A stretch of DNA of 64,000 nt from Candidatus Synechococcus calcipolaris G9 (GCF_029582805.1 NZ_JAKKUT010000002.1:1822942-1886941); one strand, 5' to 3'. Shown: positions 9,754 to 19,218, counted from the first letter of the stretch. Program-made: numbers and translations. The notes: a model not told the origin generated them from the letters alone.

Positions 9754-9852
9754 GGGCACCTCGATTAATTCAAAATTTGGAGCGATCGCAAACGAGATTT
9801 CAATGGTTTCAGCCTCTATTTTTAACAGATCGAGCAATTTTTCGAGGTTCCC
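9754..9852. mobile_element. 99-bp MITE-like element, copy A
   Basis: The element begins GGGCACCTC and ends GAGGTTCCC, imperfect terminal inverted repeats. It aligns without gaps with a second 99-bp copy at 26391-26489. The two share the left end exactly and a central block (positions 43-61 of the element) with GATTTCAA.GGTTTCAGCC. A possible 4-bp target duplication, AGCA, flanks this copy. It has no coding capacity. It lies between the toxin gene and the cobalamin riboswitch, so it could influence readthrough into cobW. Confidence 0.7.
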
Positions 9853-9946
9853 AGCAGTTATCCCTTGTTTTAGATAATTGGAGAATGTTGAAATATCTAC
9901 GCTTATTCCAGATTGAACAATTTCTCCCCTAGTTCATGAATGCAAA

Positions 9947-10294
9947 TTAATTCAGTTGAAAGGCAAACCTCAATGCTTCATTTAGTCGCTGAAGTTGCTG
10001 CTGACCTAACCCACCTAACCGTCGCTGCAACAAGTGGTACTCTAGGGTAACTATTCTAGTGACTCTAATCTTTGAGGCGACTTTAAGACCCGTTTGGCTG
10101 AATTCCAATTCATCTGGGGTCAGGATAACTTCATCCAGAGTCGCCTCTTTCAGATTTTGTGAAGAGATAAAGCAAAGAGTGATATCTTGCCTTTGAGAAT
10201 CGACACAAAGAACGACTGCTGGCCTCAGTTTAGTCTGGCTAAGATCGGTAAAGGGAAATGGTACTAGGACAACATCGCCTTTCCTTAAGGACAT
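9947..10294 (-). CDS. PemK/MazF-family toxin (endoribonuclease)
   Basis: This 115-residue protein opens with KGDVVLVPFPFTDLSQTKLR, followed by PAVVL, the signature of the PemK/MazF fold, whose members cut mRNA at short sequences. Its start overlaps the end of the upstream antitoxin gene by 10 bp, the usual coupling of such pairs. The AT-rich tail of the region and the neighbouring mobile element suggest the pair was acquired. The cleavage specificity cannot be predicted. Confidence 0.88.
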   Translation of the reverse strand: MSLRKGDVVLVPFPFTDLSQTKLRPAVVLCVDSQRQDITLCFISSQNLKEATLDEVILTPDELEFSQTGLKVASKIRVTRIVTLEYHLLQRRLGGLGQQQLQRLNEALRFAFQLN

Positions 10295-10500
10295 GGAATG
10301 GCTTCTCCATCATCGAGGCTATAGAGGTCGGGTTCGTTGTTGAGAAAGTCGAAACTACTGCCTTGCAGTGCCAGGGTCATAATGTCTGGGGTAGATGGAT
10401 CAGTAGACTCAAAGAAGAGCTTTTCTTCCAAGACGGCCTGTTCTTCTGGGGAAAGTGAACGAATGACCTGAATAATGGAATCAATTAGTTGGGTGTTCAT
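10285..10500 (-). CDS. Antitoxin of the PemK/MazF pair
   Basis: This 71-residue acidic protein (helical N-terminus with SLSPEEQAVLEEKLF, then an acidic unstructured tail) precedes and overlaps the toxin. I recognise it by position and composition rather than by a strong motif; it resembles small cyanobacterial antitoxins without a clear DNA-binding fold. The ATG at 10500 lies directly next to a fragment of cobalamin riboswitch sequence (10505-10550), which must form its leader. Confidence 0.8.
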   Translation of the reverse strand: MNTQLIDSIIQVIRSLSPEEQAVLEEKLFFESTDPSTPDIMTLALQGSSFDFLNNEPDLYSLDDGEAIPCP

Positions 10501-10504
10501 GGCT

Positions 10505-10550
10505 GACTCTCTGATGGCTCCATCTCCTTACAGTTGCGGCACAGGATACC
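10505..10550 (-). promoter_or_regulatory. Truncated remnant of a cobalamin riboswitch core
   Basis: Bases 10513-10543 match 29 of 31 positions of the riboswitch core at 9576-9606, including the GCAACTGTAAGGAGATGGAG block. The match continues weakly into the first bases of the B12 box (AGTCAG at 10508-10503). The remaining B12 box and the 5' half of the aptamer are missing, so it should not bind cobalamin. It now forms the leader of the antitoxin gene and may provide its ribosome-binding purines. Confidence 0.72.
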
Positions 10551-10594
10551 CCTAGCGCACACTTGAATTCATTGGAACATTAATTCTCAAAAAA

Positions 10595-11626
10595 CTAAAT
10601 CGAATAATATAGGGGAAAAGATTTTGCTTCTTTGGGCTTCACAAACACATGTTGCTGGGGTTCAAGGCCTAGCTCATCAAATCGTTCCCTAGATAGGTGG
10701 GCCGTCAAAACCTGACCATCATCAAGGGTAAGCTCTGCCTGAATTTCCCAGCCAAGATGAATAATTCGACTCACCCGTGCTGGGGCGGTATTACCATTGG
10801 CCGTGGTTTCAATCACCACATCATGGGGGCGCAAAAATACATCGCACTGAGGCGGGGCATGATCACTATCACTATTATTATGGCCGTGAAAAATGCGAGA
10901 GGAACCAGAGAGGACATTCACCGGGCCAATGAAACTCATCACAAAAGGGCTGGCGGGATGATCATAGATTTCGGCAGGGGTTCCCACTTGCTCCACTCTC
11001 CCTTGATTCATCACCACGATTTCATCGGCAACTTCCATGGCTTCTTCTTGGTCGTGGGTGACAAAAACAGTGGTCACATGAACGTCATCGTGGAGGCGGC
11101 GTAACCAAGCCCGTAGTTCTTTGCGGACTTTGGCATCTAGGGCTCCAAAGGGTTCATCCAGCAGTAAGACCTTGGGTTCCACGGCGAGGGAGCGGGCTAA
11201 GGCAACCCGTTGGCGTTGACCACCAGACAGTTGGGAGGGGTAGCGATCGCCCAGACCCGATAATTGCACCAAGTCTAAAAGCTCATCCACCCGTGCCTTA
11301 ACCTTTGGGCGGGGCGTTTTCCGTAGTTCCAGGCCAAAGGCAATATTTTGACGGACACTCATGTGCTTAAACAGGGCATAGTGCTGAAACACAAAACCAA
11401 TATTCCGTTCCTGGACGGTTTGGTAGGTTGCGTCTTCCCCCGTGAGCAAAATCCGACCAACATCGGGATTTTCCAAACCGGCAATGAGTCGCAGCAGTGT
11501 TGATTTGCCCGAACCCGACGGCCCTAACAGTGCCACGAGGGAACCACTAGGTATGTCTAAATCCACCTGCTTCACCGCCTGAAAACTACCAAACCGCTTC
11601 GAGACGTTTTCAACACAAATACCCAT
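10595..11626 (-). CDS. cysA: Sulfate/thiosulfate ABC transporter ATP-binding protein
   Basis: This ABC ATPase of 343 residues has Walker [13 protein letters not shown] (about residues 34-45), signature [16 protein letters not shown], Walker [15 protein letters not shown] and the H-loop [11 protein letters not shown]. The C-terminal regulatory domain carries a TOBE-like segment with FLRPHDV. The opening [17 protein letters not shown] and the VNVL junction match CysA. It energises sulfate uptake at the plasma membrane. The binding protein and the two permease genes are not in this neighbourhood. A related oxyanion or spermidine ATPase is the main alternative. Confidence 0.88.
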   Translation of the reverse strand: MGICVENVSKRFGSFQAVKQVDLDIPSGSLVALLGPSGSGKSTLLRLIAGLENPDVGRILLTGEDATYQTVQERNIGFVFQHYALFKHMSVRQNIAFGLELRKTPRPKVKARVDELLDLVQLSGLGDRYPSQLSGGQRQRVALARSLAVEPKVLLLDEPFGALDAKVRKELRAWLRRLHDDVHVTTVFVTHDQEEAMEVADEIVVMNQGRVEQVGTPAEIYDHPASPFVMSFIGPVNVLSGSSRIFHGHNNSDSDHAPPQCDVFLRPHDVVIETTANGNTAPARVSRIIHLGWEIQAELTLDDGQVLTAHLSRERFDELGLEPQQHVFVKPKEAKSFPLYYSI

Positions 11627-11905
11627 GGAACAATACCGCAGATTTCCTAAACTCTACTTATCCTACCAGATAACCGTAGTTTGGTGATGATGCTTTAAAT
11701 TTTCTCAAAAGAAGGTCTGGGGCGATCGCCCAGTTTGGTTTAGACTGAGGGGCGACGAGGGACAAACCTAGAATAAATGTCATCCTATTAATAGTGTTAA
11801 TCCTGTGCCCAACCAAAACCCTCAAGATTCCGTAGCTCATCTCCGGGATCTATCCCCCACCCAAGGGTTTAGCATTAAACATTTGTTCAAAGCGTTAGTT
11901 TAGGC

Positions 11906-14518
11906 ATGATTGGAAAAGTTCTTGGCAGTCGTTATCAAGTCATCCGCGTCCTAGGGGCCGGTAATTTTGGGCAAACCTTTTTAGCGGAAGATATTCATCG
12001 TCCGGGACGGGCGAAATGCGTCGTGAAATATCTACGGCCCGCCCGCACCGATGCCAGTTTTTTACCCCTAGCGCGATCGCTATTTCAACGGGAAGCCCAA
12101 ACCCTGGAACGCCTAGGCAGCCATGATCAAATTCCCCGTCTCCTTGCCTATTTTGATGAAGACGCTGAGTTTTATTTAGTCCAGGACTTTATTGAAGGCC
12201 ATGTCCTCCGCACCGAGTTACCGCCGGGCTGTAGTTGGTCAGAGGCGGATGTGATTGACCTGTTACGGGATGGTCTGAAGATTCTGCAATTTGTCCATAA
12301 ATGTGGGGTAATTCACCGAGATATTAAGCCGGATAATTTGATTCGTCGCCAGAATGATCACAAGCTCGTCCTAATTGATTTTGGTGCGGTCAAACAGATG
12401 CGGGTATCCATTGCGGGTGGTACTCTCACTGGCGATACGGCGGTGAATACCATTGCCATTGGTACACCGGGGTATATGCCTCCAGAACAGGCCCAAGGTC
12501 GGCCCCGGCCCTGTAGTGATCTCTATGCCTTAGGGATGATTGGGATTCAGGCCCTCAGTGGTGAAAATCCGCTGCAATTACCCCAGGATGCCTATGGATG
12601 CTGGAATTGGCGCACCCAAGGAAAGGTGAGCGATCGCCTGGTGCAGATATTAAATCGCTTAGTTCATCCGTCGGTCTTTGAACGCTATGCCACGGCAGAG
12701 GAAGCCCTTGGGGCCCTAGATCAAGTGGAAACCTCACCACCCCTGTGGCAACGCTTGGGCAAATTTTTACGCACCCCAGTTCAAGACCTCTGGGGCAATA
12801 CGGACATTACCCTATCCCCAGCTACCGTTAGCCCGGAGCCAGAGAAAACGATTCCCGATATTCGGGCCATGGCCGACATTCCAGAAACCGCCGAAGAACT
12901 GCCGACCTCCCAATCCCGCGGATCTACCCTAGGACGCTATGTATTTATTAGCCATTCCAGTGAGGGGAGCGATCGCCAAATTGCTGAGGCCTTTTTTGAT
13001 GCCTTGACCGAAGCGGGCCACCATCCCTTTATGGCCAGTGAAAGTATCCGCATGGGAGAAGGCTGGGCCCAACGCATCGATCGGGAACTCAAGCAATGTG
13101 ATTTTTTTCTACTGTTACTCTCCCAGGATGCGGCCCAGAGTGAAATGGTTCTAGAGGAAGTTCGCACCGTTCGCGCCCTCCAATCCCAACGCCCGGATCA
13201 CCGTCCCTTTATTTTGCCTGTGCGGGTGAATTTTCCCCTAGACTTACCCCTCAACTATGAACTGCGGGGCTATTTACATCGATTACAACAACGCTTCTGG
13301 CGATCGCCCGCCGACACCGCCGCTTTAGTAAACGAAGTCCTTGACATGGTGAATGCCACCCACAGCCCGGCCCTGGCGTCCACAGATAACCCCAATTTTC
13401 CCACCACTGGCGGAGTCTCTGGGCAAGCGTCGGGAACGATGAGTGTGGATGCCCCTCCGGTGCCGGTGGCAGAGCCAGAATTGCCGGAAGGCCAGGTGGA
13501 AGTGGCATCGGCCTTTTATATTGAACGGCCCCCCATTGAAAATCGTTGTCGGGAAACCTTGCTGCAACCGGGTTCCCTAATTCGGATTAAGGCTCCCCGG
13601 CAAATGGGTAAGACATCCCTGATGGCTCGGCTCCTCTATCGTGGCCACCAGGAGGACTATGCCACGGTACCCTTAAGTTTTCAGTTGGCGGATGCCCAGG
13701 TATTTACGGATCTAGAAAAATTACTGCGTTGGTTCTGTGCTGGAGTGGGACGGCGCCTGGGCCTGGAAAACCGCTTAAAGGATTATTGGGATGATATTTT
13801 TGGCAGTAAGTATAATTGCACCGCCTATTTTGAAGAATACCTATTGCCCAACTGTAAATCCGCCAGCGGCGATCGCCCCCTGGTTCTTGGCTTGGATGAA
13901 GTGGATCGGGTCTTTGAATATCCAGAGATTGCCAGTGATTTCTTTGGTTTGCTGCGGGCTTGGCACGAAGAGGCAAAAAATCGTGATCTATGGCGTAACC
14001 TGCGGCTGATTGTCGTCCATGGGACGGAGGTTTACATTCCCCTAGATATTAATCAATCCCCCTTTAATGTTGGCCTGGCCATTGATTTACCGGAATTTAA
14101 TGCTGAACAGATTTGCGAACTCAGTCGCCTCCATAGCCTAGATCTAAGCCAGGATCAACTCAGGGAACTCCAGGCCCTAATTGGTGGCCATCCCTACTTA
14201 GTTCGTCTGACGTTGTATCACCTCGCCCGTCAAGATATGACCTGGGCTGATCTGTTCCGGGATGCAGCCACGGAAACCGGCTTATTTCGAGATCACCTGC
14301 GGGGGCAATGGTGGCACCTGCATCAACGCCAAGAACTGGTTCCCGCCTTTGCTGAAGTTGTCAAAACCCCTGAGAGTATCAGTCTAGATGCGACCCTAGG
14401 TTTCAAATTGCACAGTTTAGGTCTCGTCACTCTGAATGGTAATTTAGCCCAGGTGCGGTGTGATCTCTACCGCCGCTACTTCCGGGAACGATTTGAGCAA
14501 AGTGGCACTCTACCATGA
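11906..14518 (+). CDS. Ser/Thr protein kinase - TIR - AAA-like ATPase fusion
   Basis: Three domains are joined in 870 residues. A Hanks-type kinase occupies about 1-270: glycine loop GAGNFGQTF, catalytic HRDIKPDN (about 136), DFGAVKQ, GTPGYMPPEQAQG. A TIR domain covers about 344-470, starting YVFISHSSEGSD, with GEGWAQRID and SEMVLEEVR, where a glutamate near residue 415 occupies the usual NADase position. An AAA_35-like P-loop domain covers about 530-865, with KAPRQMGKTSLMARLL as Walker A and LVLGLDEVDRVFE as Walker B. HIP1 sites and codon use match the chromosome. A signalling or immune role is inferred; the target is unknown. A TPR gene follows 13 bp downstream. Confidence 0.9.
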   Translation: MIGKVLGSRYQVIRVLGAGNFGQTFLAEDIHRPGRAKCVVKYLRPARTDASFLPLARSLFQREAQTLERLGSHDQIPRLLAYFDEDAEFYLVQDFIEGHVLRTELPPGCSWSEADVIDLLRDGLKILQFVHKCGVIHRDIKPDNLIRRQNDHKLVLIDFGAVKQMRVSIAGGTLTGDTAVNTIAIGTPGYMPPEQAQGRPRPCSDLYALGMIGIQALSGENPLQLPQDAYGCWNWRTQGKVSDRLVQILNRLVHPSVFERYATAEEALGALDQVETSPPLWQRLGKFLRTPVQDLWGNTDITLSPATVSPEPEKTIPDIRAMADIPETAEELPTSQSRGSTLGRYVFISHSSEGSDRQIAEAFFDALTEAGHHPFMASESIRMGEGWAQRIDRELKQCDFFLLLLSQDAAQSEMVLEEVRTVRALQSQRPDHRPFILPVRVNFPLDLPLNYELRGYLHRLQQRFWRSPADTAALVNEVLDMVNATHSPALASTDNPNFPTTGGVSGQASGTMSVDAPPVPVAEPELPEGQVEVASAFYIERPPIENRCRETLLQPGSLIRIKAPRQMGKTSLMARLLYRGHQEDYATVPLSFQLADAQVFTDLEKLLRWFCAGVGRRLGLENRLKDYWDDIFGSKYNCTAYFEEYLLPNCKSASGDRPLVLGLDEVDRVFEYPEIASDFFGLLRAWHEEAKNRDLWRNLRLIVVHGTEVYIPLDINQSPFNVGLAIDLPEFNAEQICELSRLHSLDLSQDQLRELQALIGGHPYLVRLTLYHLARQDMTWADLFRDAATETGLFRDHLRGQWWHLHQRQELVPAFAEVVKTPESISLDATLGFKLHSLGLVTLNGNLAQVRCDLYRRYFRERFEQSGTLP

Positions 14519-14531
14519 TCCATCCACGACC

Positions 14532-15065
14532 ATGACCAGCCCAGAGGAACTGTTTCACCAGGGCCAGCAGGCCTTTGAGCGGGGAAACTATGCCGCCGCC
14601 ATTCAATGCCTAAATCAGGCCGCCGCCCTCAGCCAAGGGAATATCAAACTGGCAGGGGAAATAAAAACCTGGTTAGTCACCGCCTATGAGGCCGCTGGCA
14701 ACCATGACGCGGCGATCGCCCTGTGTCGGCAACTGCAAACCTATCCCGATTCAGAGATTCGCAAACAAAACCGCCGCCTACTGGCAATTTTGAATGCCCC
14801 CCAGCTTCAACGGCGGCCGGAATGGTTGAGTCAAATCCCAGACTTAGAAACCGTCACTGACACAAAGGGAGTGTTCCTTGGCGATCGCCCTAGTCAGGCA
14901 GCCCCCCGGAAGCCATCGGCCCAATCCAAGACCGACCTAATGCCCTTGACACCTGAGAATCCAGAAAACCCTGCGAGTACTTTTAGCTTTAGTATCTTTA
15001 TTTGGGGAACTCTGGGGATTTTAGGGGTGGGGTTGATCCTGGTTGCGGTGTGGCCCCTAGGCTAA
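14532..15065 (+). CDS. TPR-repeat protein with C-terminal membrane anchor
   Basis: Starting at ATG 14532, this 177-residue protein has tetratricopeptide-like helices in its first 90 residues (ELFHQGQQAFERGNYAAAI and a second unit around YEAAGNHDAAIALCR). A proline-rich linker follows, then one transmembrane helix near the C-terminus (IWGTLGILGVGLILVAVW). It begins only 13 bp after the kinase-TIR-AAA gene, so the two form an operon. It could serve as a membrane-bound partner or scaffold for that protein. The longer frame from 14460 overlaps the kinase gene and is unlikely. Confidence 0.85.
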   Translation: MTSPEELFHQGQQAFERGNYAAAIQCLNQAAALSQGNIKLAGEIKTWLVTAYEAAGNHDAAIALCRQLQTYPDSEIRKQNRRLLAILNAPQLQRRPEWLSQIPDLETVTDTKGVFLGDRPSQAAPRKPSAQSKTDLMPLTPENPENPASTFSFSIFIWGTLGILGVGLILVAVWPLG

Positions 15066-15079
15066 ATGCCTAGTTCTGC

Positions 15080-16759
15080 TTAAAACAAATCCGTTACGGC
15101 TCCTAAACTACTGGAGGACACCAGTTTGGCATATTTTGCTAAGACCCCACGGGTATAGCGAGGGCTAGGGGGTTGCCAGGTGCTACGCCGTTGTTCCAGT
15201 TCGCCATCGCCAAGATTAATCTGGAGGCGATTAGTGACCGCATCAATGGTGATCGAGTCTCCTTCCTGAATCAGGGCGATCGCCCCCCCGACCGCCGCCT
15301 CGGGAGCCACATGGCCCACCACTAAGCCATAGGTTCCTCCAGAAAAACGCCCATCGGTAATTAGACCCACGCTTTCTCCCAACCCTGCCCCAATAATCGC
15401 AGAGGTGGGAGCCAACATTTCTCGCATTCCTGGGCCGCCCTTAGGCCCCTCATAGCGCACCACGACCACATCCCCAGCCGTAATTTTTCCGGCTAGAATC
15501 GCCGCTAAACAGGCTTCCTCTGAGTCAAACACCCGGGCCGGGCCGGTCATGGTTTTAGCTTTAATCCCGGAAATCTTGGCAACGGCCCCTTCGGGAGCTA
15601 AATTGCCCTTGAGAATGGCTAAGTGCCCCTCGGCATAGAGGGGTGAGTCAAAGGGATGGATTACTGTCTGGTTAGGATCGGGTTGATCCGGTACGTCTTT
15701 TAAGCGTTCAGCAATGGTTTCCCCCGTAATCGTCAGACAGTCACCGTGGAGCAACCCTTGATTGAGCAAAATTTTCATGACCTGGGGAATGCCACCCCCT
15801 TGATGGAGATCCGTGGTGACAAACTGGCCTGAGGGTTTCATATCGCAGAGGACGGGAACCCGCTGACGAATGGTTTCAAAGTCATCAATGGTCAGGGGAA
15901 CTTCCGCTGCATGGGCGATCGCCAAGAAATGGAGAACCGCATTGGTTGAGCCGCCAATGGCCATAATCACACTCAGGGCATTTTCAATGGATTTGCGCGT
16001 AATAATATCGCGGGGACGTAAGTTATTGCGAATCGCCTCCACCAGCACTTTCCCAGCTAATTCCGTGCTATCAGCTTTTTCCGCATCTTCGGCGGCCATG
16101 GTTGAGGAATACATTAAACTCATGCCCATGGCCTCAAAGGCCGAGGACATCGTATTGGCCGTAAACATCCCCCCACAGGAGCCAGCCCCCGGACAGGCAT
16201 GGTGTTCAATAGCCAGGAGTTGTTCATCACTAATTTTTCCGGCACTGTGGCGACCCACCGCTTCAAAGGCACTGACAACGGTCAGATCCTGCCCCTCTAA
16301 TCGACCGGGTTTAATGGTTCCGCCATAGACAAAAATAGCGGGAATATTCATGCGTGCCATGGCAATCATTGCCCCAGGCATATTTTTATCACAGCCGCCA
16401 ATGGCAATCACCCCATCCATACTTTGGGCATTACAGGCGGTTTCAATGGAATCCGCAATCACATCCCGCGACACCAGGGAATATTTCATCCCTTCCGTGC
16501 CCATGGAAATACCATCACTGACGGTAATGGTGCCAAAAAGTTGGGGCATTCCCCCCGCCCCGCGCACGCCATCCTCTGCCCGACTGGCTAGGGGAGCAAT
16601 CCCCATATTGCAAGGGGTAATCGTACTATAGGCACTGGCAACACCGACAATGGGTTTACTAAAATCCCCATCCCCAAAGCCTACGGCCCGGAGCATGGCC
16701 CGATTGGGCGATCGCTGTACACCTTGGGTAATGGTTTGACTGCGCCAGTTTTCTGCCAT
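15080..16759 (-). CDS. ilvD: Dihydroxy-acid dehydratase
   Basis: IlvD converts 2,3-dihydroxy acids to 2-keto acids in valine, leucine and isoleucine synthesis, using an iron-sulfur cluster. Cluster ligands are visible in [12 protein letters not shown] (about residue 120) and [16 protein letters not shown] (about 190). The C-terminal [20 protein letters not shown] is also diagnostic. At 559 residues it is full length. It converges on the TPR gene with a 14-bp gap. Confidence 0.97.
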   Translation of the reverse strand: MAENWRSQTITQGVQRSPNRAMLRAVGFGDGDFSKPIVGVASAYSTITPCNMGIAPLASRAEDGVRGAGGMPQLFGTITVSDGISMGTEGMKYSLVSRDVIADSIETACNAQSMDGVIAIGGCDKNMPGAMIAMARMNIPAIFVYGGTIKPGRLEGQDLTVVSAFEAVGRHSAGKISDEQLLAIEHHACPGAGSCGGMFTANTMSSAFEAMGMSLMYSSTMAAEDAEKADSTELAGKVLVEAIRNNLRPRDIITRKSIENALSVIMAIGGSTNAVLHFLAIAHAAEVPLTIDDFETIRQRVPVLCDMKPSGQFVTTDLHQGGGIPQVMKILLNQGLLHGDCLTITGETIAERLKDVPDQPDPNQTVIHPFDSPLYAEGHLAILKGNLAPEGAVAKISGIKAKTMTGPARVFDSEEACLAAILAGKITAGDVVVVRYEGPKGGPGMREMLAPTSAIIGAGLGESVGLITDGRFSGGTYGLVVGHVAPEAAVGGAIALIQEGDSITIDAVTNRLQINLGDGELEQRRSTWQPPSPRYTRGVLAKYAKLVSSSSLGAVTDLF

Positions 16760-17129
16760 AGGAATCGTTCTCGGAATCAGCCTGAATATCTGCTGGGATC
16801 CATTCTCACCCGAAAAGGTAGCCCCTTAGCAAGAACAAAGTAAAATTCTCAGTCGGGGCGTTCAATCCCTAGTCCATCGCAATTTCTTTGACGATATATT
16901 CAACAAAAACAAGCTAAACAAAAATAAATTGAAAAATAACGGAGTGAAACGTCGTCTTTTCTTTGCTTTTCTAGCTATAATTTAATATGTCTCCCCTAGG
17001 GAAACAAGTTGGGCATCTTTAATGTAGCTTTGTATACATTAAAAGTATATATTTATACATTAAAAGACTGCACAACAAGAAACCGCCGTATCGTTTCTCT
17101 CCTTCACAATATCTGCTGCTGGAGTTTTT
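16760..17129. other. Intergenic region with paired 13-bp direct repeats
   Basis: This 370-bp AT-rich gap separates the divergent ilvD and small-protein genes, so it should hold both promoters. TATACATTAAAAG occurs twice exactly (17033-17045 and 17054-17066). The copies are 21 bp apart, two helical turns, which suggests a binding site for a regulator of the downstream gene. TATAAT at 16975-16980 is a possible -10 element. I see no coding capacity or RNA gene. Confidence 0.5.
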
Positions 17130-17357
17130 ATGTATGATCCTGATTCGACCTACATTTTGCCCCGGAACGTACCACCAGCTAATCCTGAGGAGGCAGTTAA
17201 GCAACTCTCCCCTGAAGAGCGGGAACAACGGATCGCCCAGAAGCAATTAATGGTGAGTCTCAAATTCCACCACCGTGAGCTTCTCAAAAAATTACCCCTG
17301 GAAATGAGTCTGGAGGCGATCGCCGAGGTGTGGTATTCCCTCCAGCCCGATGATTGA
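17130..17357 (+). CDS. Small conserved protein of unknown function
   Basis: This 75-residue soluble protein is rich in charged residues. An internal helix carries QLSPEEREQRIAQKQLMVSL, and the acidic C-terminus ends SLQPDD. No named domain is recognised, and no signal or membrane segment is present. HIP1 in the coding region and the well-formed reading frame suggest a resident gene. It has its own 5' region with direct repeats and lies 199 bp before the radical SAM gene. Confidence 0.65.
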   Translation: MYDPDSTYILPRNVPPANPEEAVKQLSPEEREQRIAQKQLMVSLKFHHRELLKKLPLEMSLEAIAEVWYSLQPDD

Positions 17358-17556
17358 TGGATCAGGCAATATATTCCCACAGTCTGACAAAAACAGAAAT
17401 TAAACAAAATTAAGCTCAGAAAAATGCTTCATGCTTGGGGGCGATCGCCGGCCAGTTCACCCAATCGGCTCAGGTTCATGGTTGGCTAGGTCTGTCTTAC
17501 GCTATACATTAACTAGAGATGTGTGCCGGAAATACGTGTGGCGGAGAGTATTTGCA

Positions 17557-19218
17557 ATGAATTTAAGCCGGAATGACGACGAACTGAAGCTCGTCCCAGA
17601 AATGACGGGTGGCCGGGTGGACTATCGGCCCCAGAATCACCGTCGTATTCTTTGTATTTTTCCCCGCTACAGTCGCTCCTTTGGTACCTTTCACCATGCC
17701 TACCCCCTGATGGGCACGGTGCGGGCCTTCATGCCGCCCCAGGGAATTTTGTTGGTTGCGGCCTACTTGCCCCCGTCTTGGGATGTGCGTCTCATTGATG
17801 AAAATGTTGCCCTAGCGACGGATGCTGACTATGCCTGGGCGGATGTGGTTGTGACCAGTGGCATGCACATTCAACGCAATCACATCAACACCATCAATGA
17901 CATTGCCCATCGCCACGGCAAACTCACGGCTCTGGGAGGGCCGTCTGTGTCCGGTTGCCCCGAATATTATCCTGACATTGATATTTTGCATCTGGGGGAA
18001 TTGGGGGATGCCACGGACAAAATGATTGAATACTTCGATCTCCATGGCTCAGAGCGACCTGAGAAACAAATTATTTTCCAAACCGAGGCACGGCTGCCCC
18101 TGAATGAATTTCCGGTTCCGGCCTATCAGCACGTCAAGATGCAAAATTACTTTTTGGGGAGTGTCCAGTTTTCCAGTGGTTGTCCCTTTCGCTGTGAATT
18201 TTGTGATATTCCCGAACTCTATGGCCGTAACCCCCGCTTAAAAACCCCCCAACAAATTACCCGTGAACTAGACAAGATGTTGGAGTCGGGCAATCCGGGG
18301 GCGGTCTATTTTGTGGATGATAACTTTATTGGTAATCGCCGGGCGGTGACGGAACTCCTGCCCCATCTGGTGGACTGGCAAAAGGTAAATGGCTATCCCC
18401 TCCAGTTTGCCTGTGAAGCAACCCTAAACATTGCCCAAAGTCCCAAACTCCTGGAAATGATGCGAGATGCCTATTTCTGCACCGTATTCTGTGGCATTGA
18501 AACCCCGGAGCCAGAAGCTCTCCAGGCAATTCACAAGGATCAAAACCTGAGTATGCCCATTCTCCAGGCGGTGGCAGCCCTCAATAGTTTTGGCATGGAG
18601 GTGGTCTCCGGGATTATTATTGGCTTTGATACGGATACGCCGGAAACGGGCGATCGCATTCTAGATTTTATCCGCACCTCCCATATTCCCACCCTGACGA
18701 TTAACCTGCTCCATGCCCTGCCCCGTACCCCCCTATGGCGACGATTGGAGGCGGAGGGACGACTCAACCATGATGAAAATCGGGAGTCGAATGTCGAGTT
18801 TCTCATGCCCTACGACGAGGTGGTGGAAATGTGGCGGCGTACCATCACCCAAGCCTACGAGCCAGAGTTTCTCTATGAACGCTTTGCCTATCAAATGACC
18901 CATACCTACCCCAATCGGGTGGCCGTTCCCAATAGTCCGGCCCGCCTCAGTCGGGAAAATATCCTCCGGGGTCTGCGACTGATGAAAAATATCCTTTGGA
19001 AGGTTGGTATTCAGGGCAACTACCGGGACACTTTCTGGAAATTAGCGGGGCCAGCCCTAAAACGGGCAGAAATTGAGCAGGTCATCCATGTAGGGGTAGT
19101 AGGACATCACCTGATTAACTTTGCCCAAGAATGTGGCCGGGGTGAGGAAGCGGCCTCCTTCTATGCCCAGCGTCTCCGGGAAAAGGAAGCAGCTGCTAAA
19201 ACCCCTCAGCCGGTTTAG
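17557..19218 (+). CDS. B12-binding radical SAM protein, DUF4070 family (HpnP-like)
   Basis: The N-terminal half is a Rossmann-like B12-binding domain (ILCIFPRYSRSFGTFHHAYP, MPPQGILLVAAYLP). The radical SAM cluster motif is SSGCPFRCEFCDIPE (CxxxCxxC, about residues 208-222). FVDDNFIGN and the C-terminal DUF4070 region follow. The family includes the hopanoid C-2 methylase HpnP; whether this copy is that enzyme needs phylogeny. I take ATG 17557, giving 553 residues, because the long N-terminal extension of the open frame from 17431 has no family match. A GGAGAG purine run lies about 10 nt upstream. It overlaps the convergent EcsC-like gene by 23 bp. Confidence 0.88.
   Translation: MNLSRNDDELKLVPEMTGGRVDYRPQNHRRILCIFPRYSRSFGTFHHAYPLMGTVRAFMPPQGILLVAAYLPPSWDVRLIDENVALATDADYAWADVVVTSGMHIQRNHINTINDIAHRHGKLTALGGPSVSGCPEYYPDIDILHLGELGDATDKMIEYFDLHGSERPEKQIIFQTEARLPLNEFPVPAYQHVKMQNYFLGSVQFSSGCPFRCEFCDIPELYGRNPRLKTPQQITRELDKMLESGNPGAVYFVDDNFIGNRRAVTELLPHLVDWQKVNGYPLQFACEATLNIAQSPKLLEMMRDAYFCTVFCGIETPEPEALQAIHKDQNLSMPILQAVAALNSFGMEVVSGIIIGFDTDTPETGDRILDFIRTSHIPTLTINLLHALPRTPLWRRLEAEGRLNHDENRESNVEFLMPYDEVVEMWRRTITQAYEPEFLYERFAYQMTHTYPNRVAVPNSPARLSRENILRGLRLMKNILWKVGIQGNYRDTFWKLAGPALKRAEIEQVIHVGVVGHHLINFAQECGRGEEAASFYAQRLREKEAAAKTPQPV

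Noticed and set aside
9535..9932. Two open frames on the plus strand between cobW and the toxin gene
   Set aside because: They are the reverse side of the cobalamin riboswitch and the MITE-like element; no protein family features are visible.
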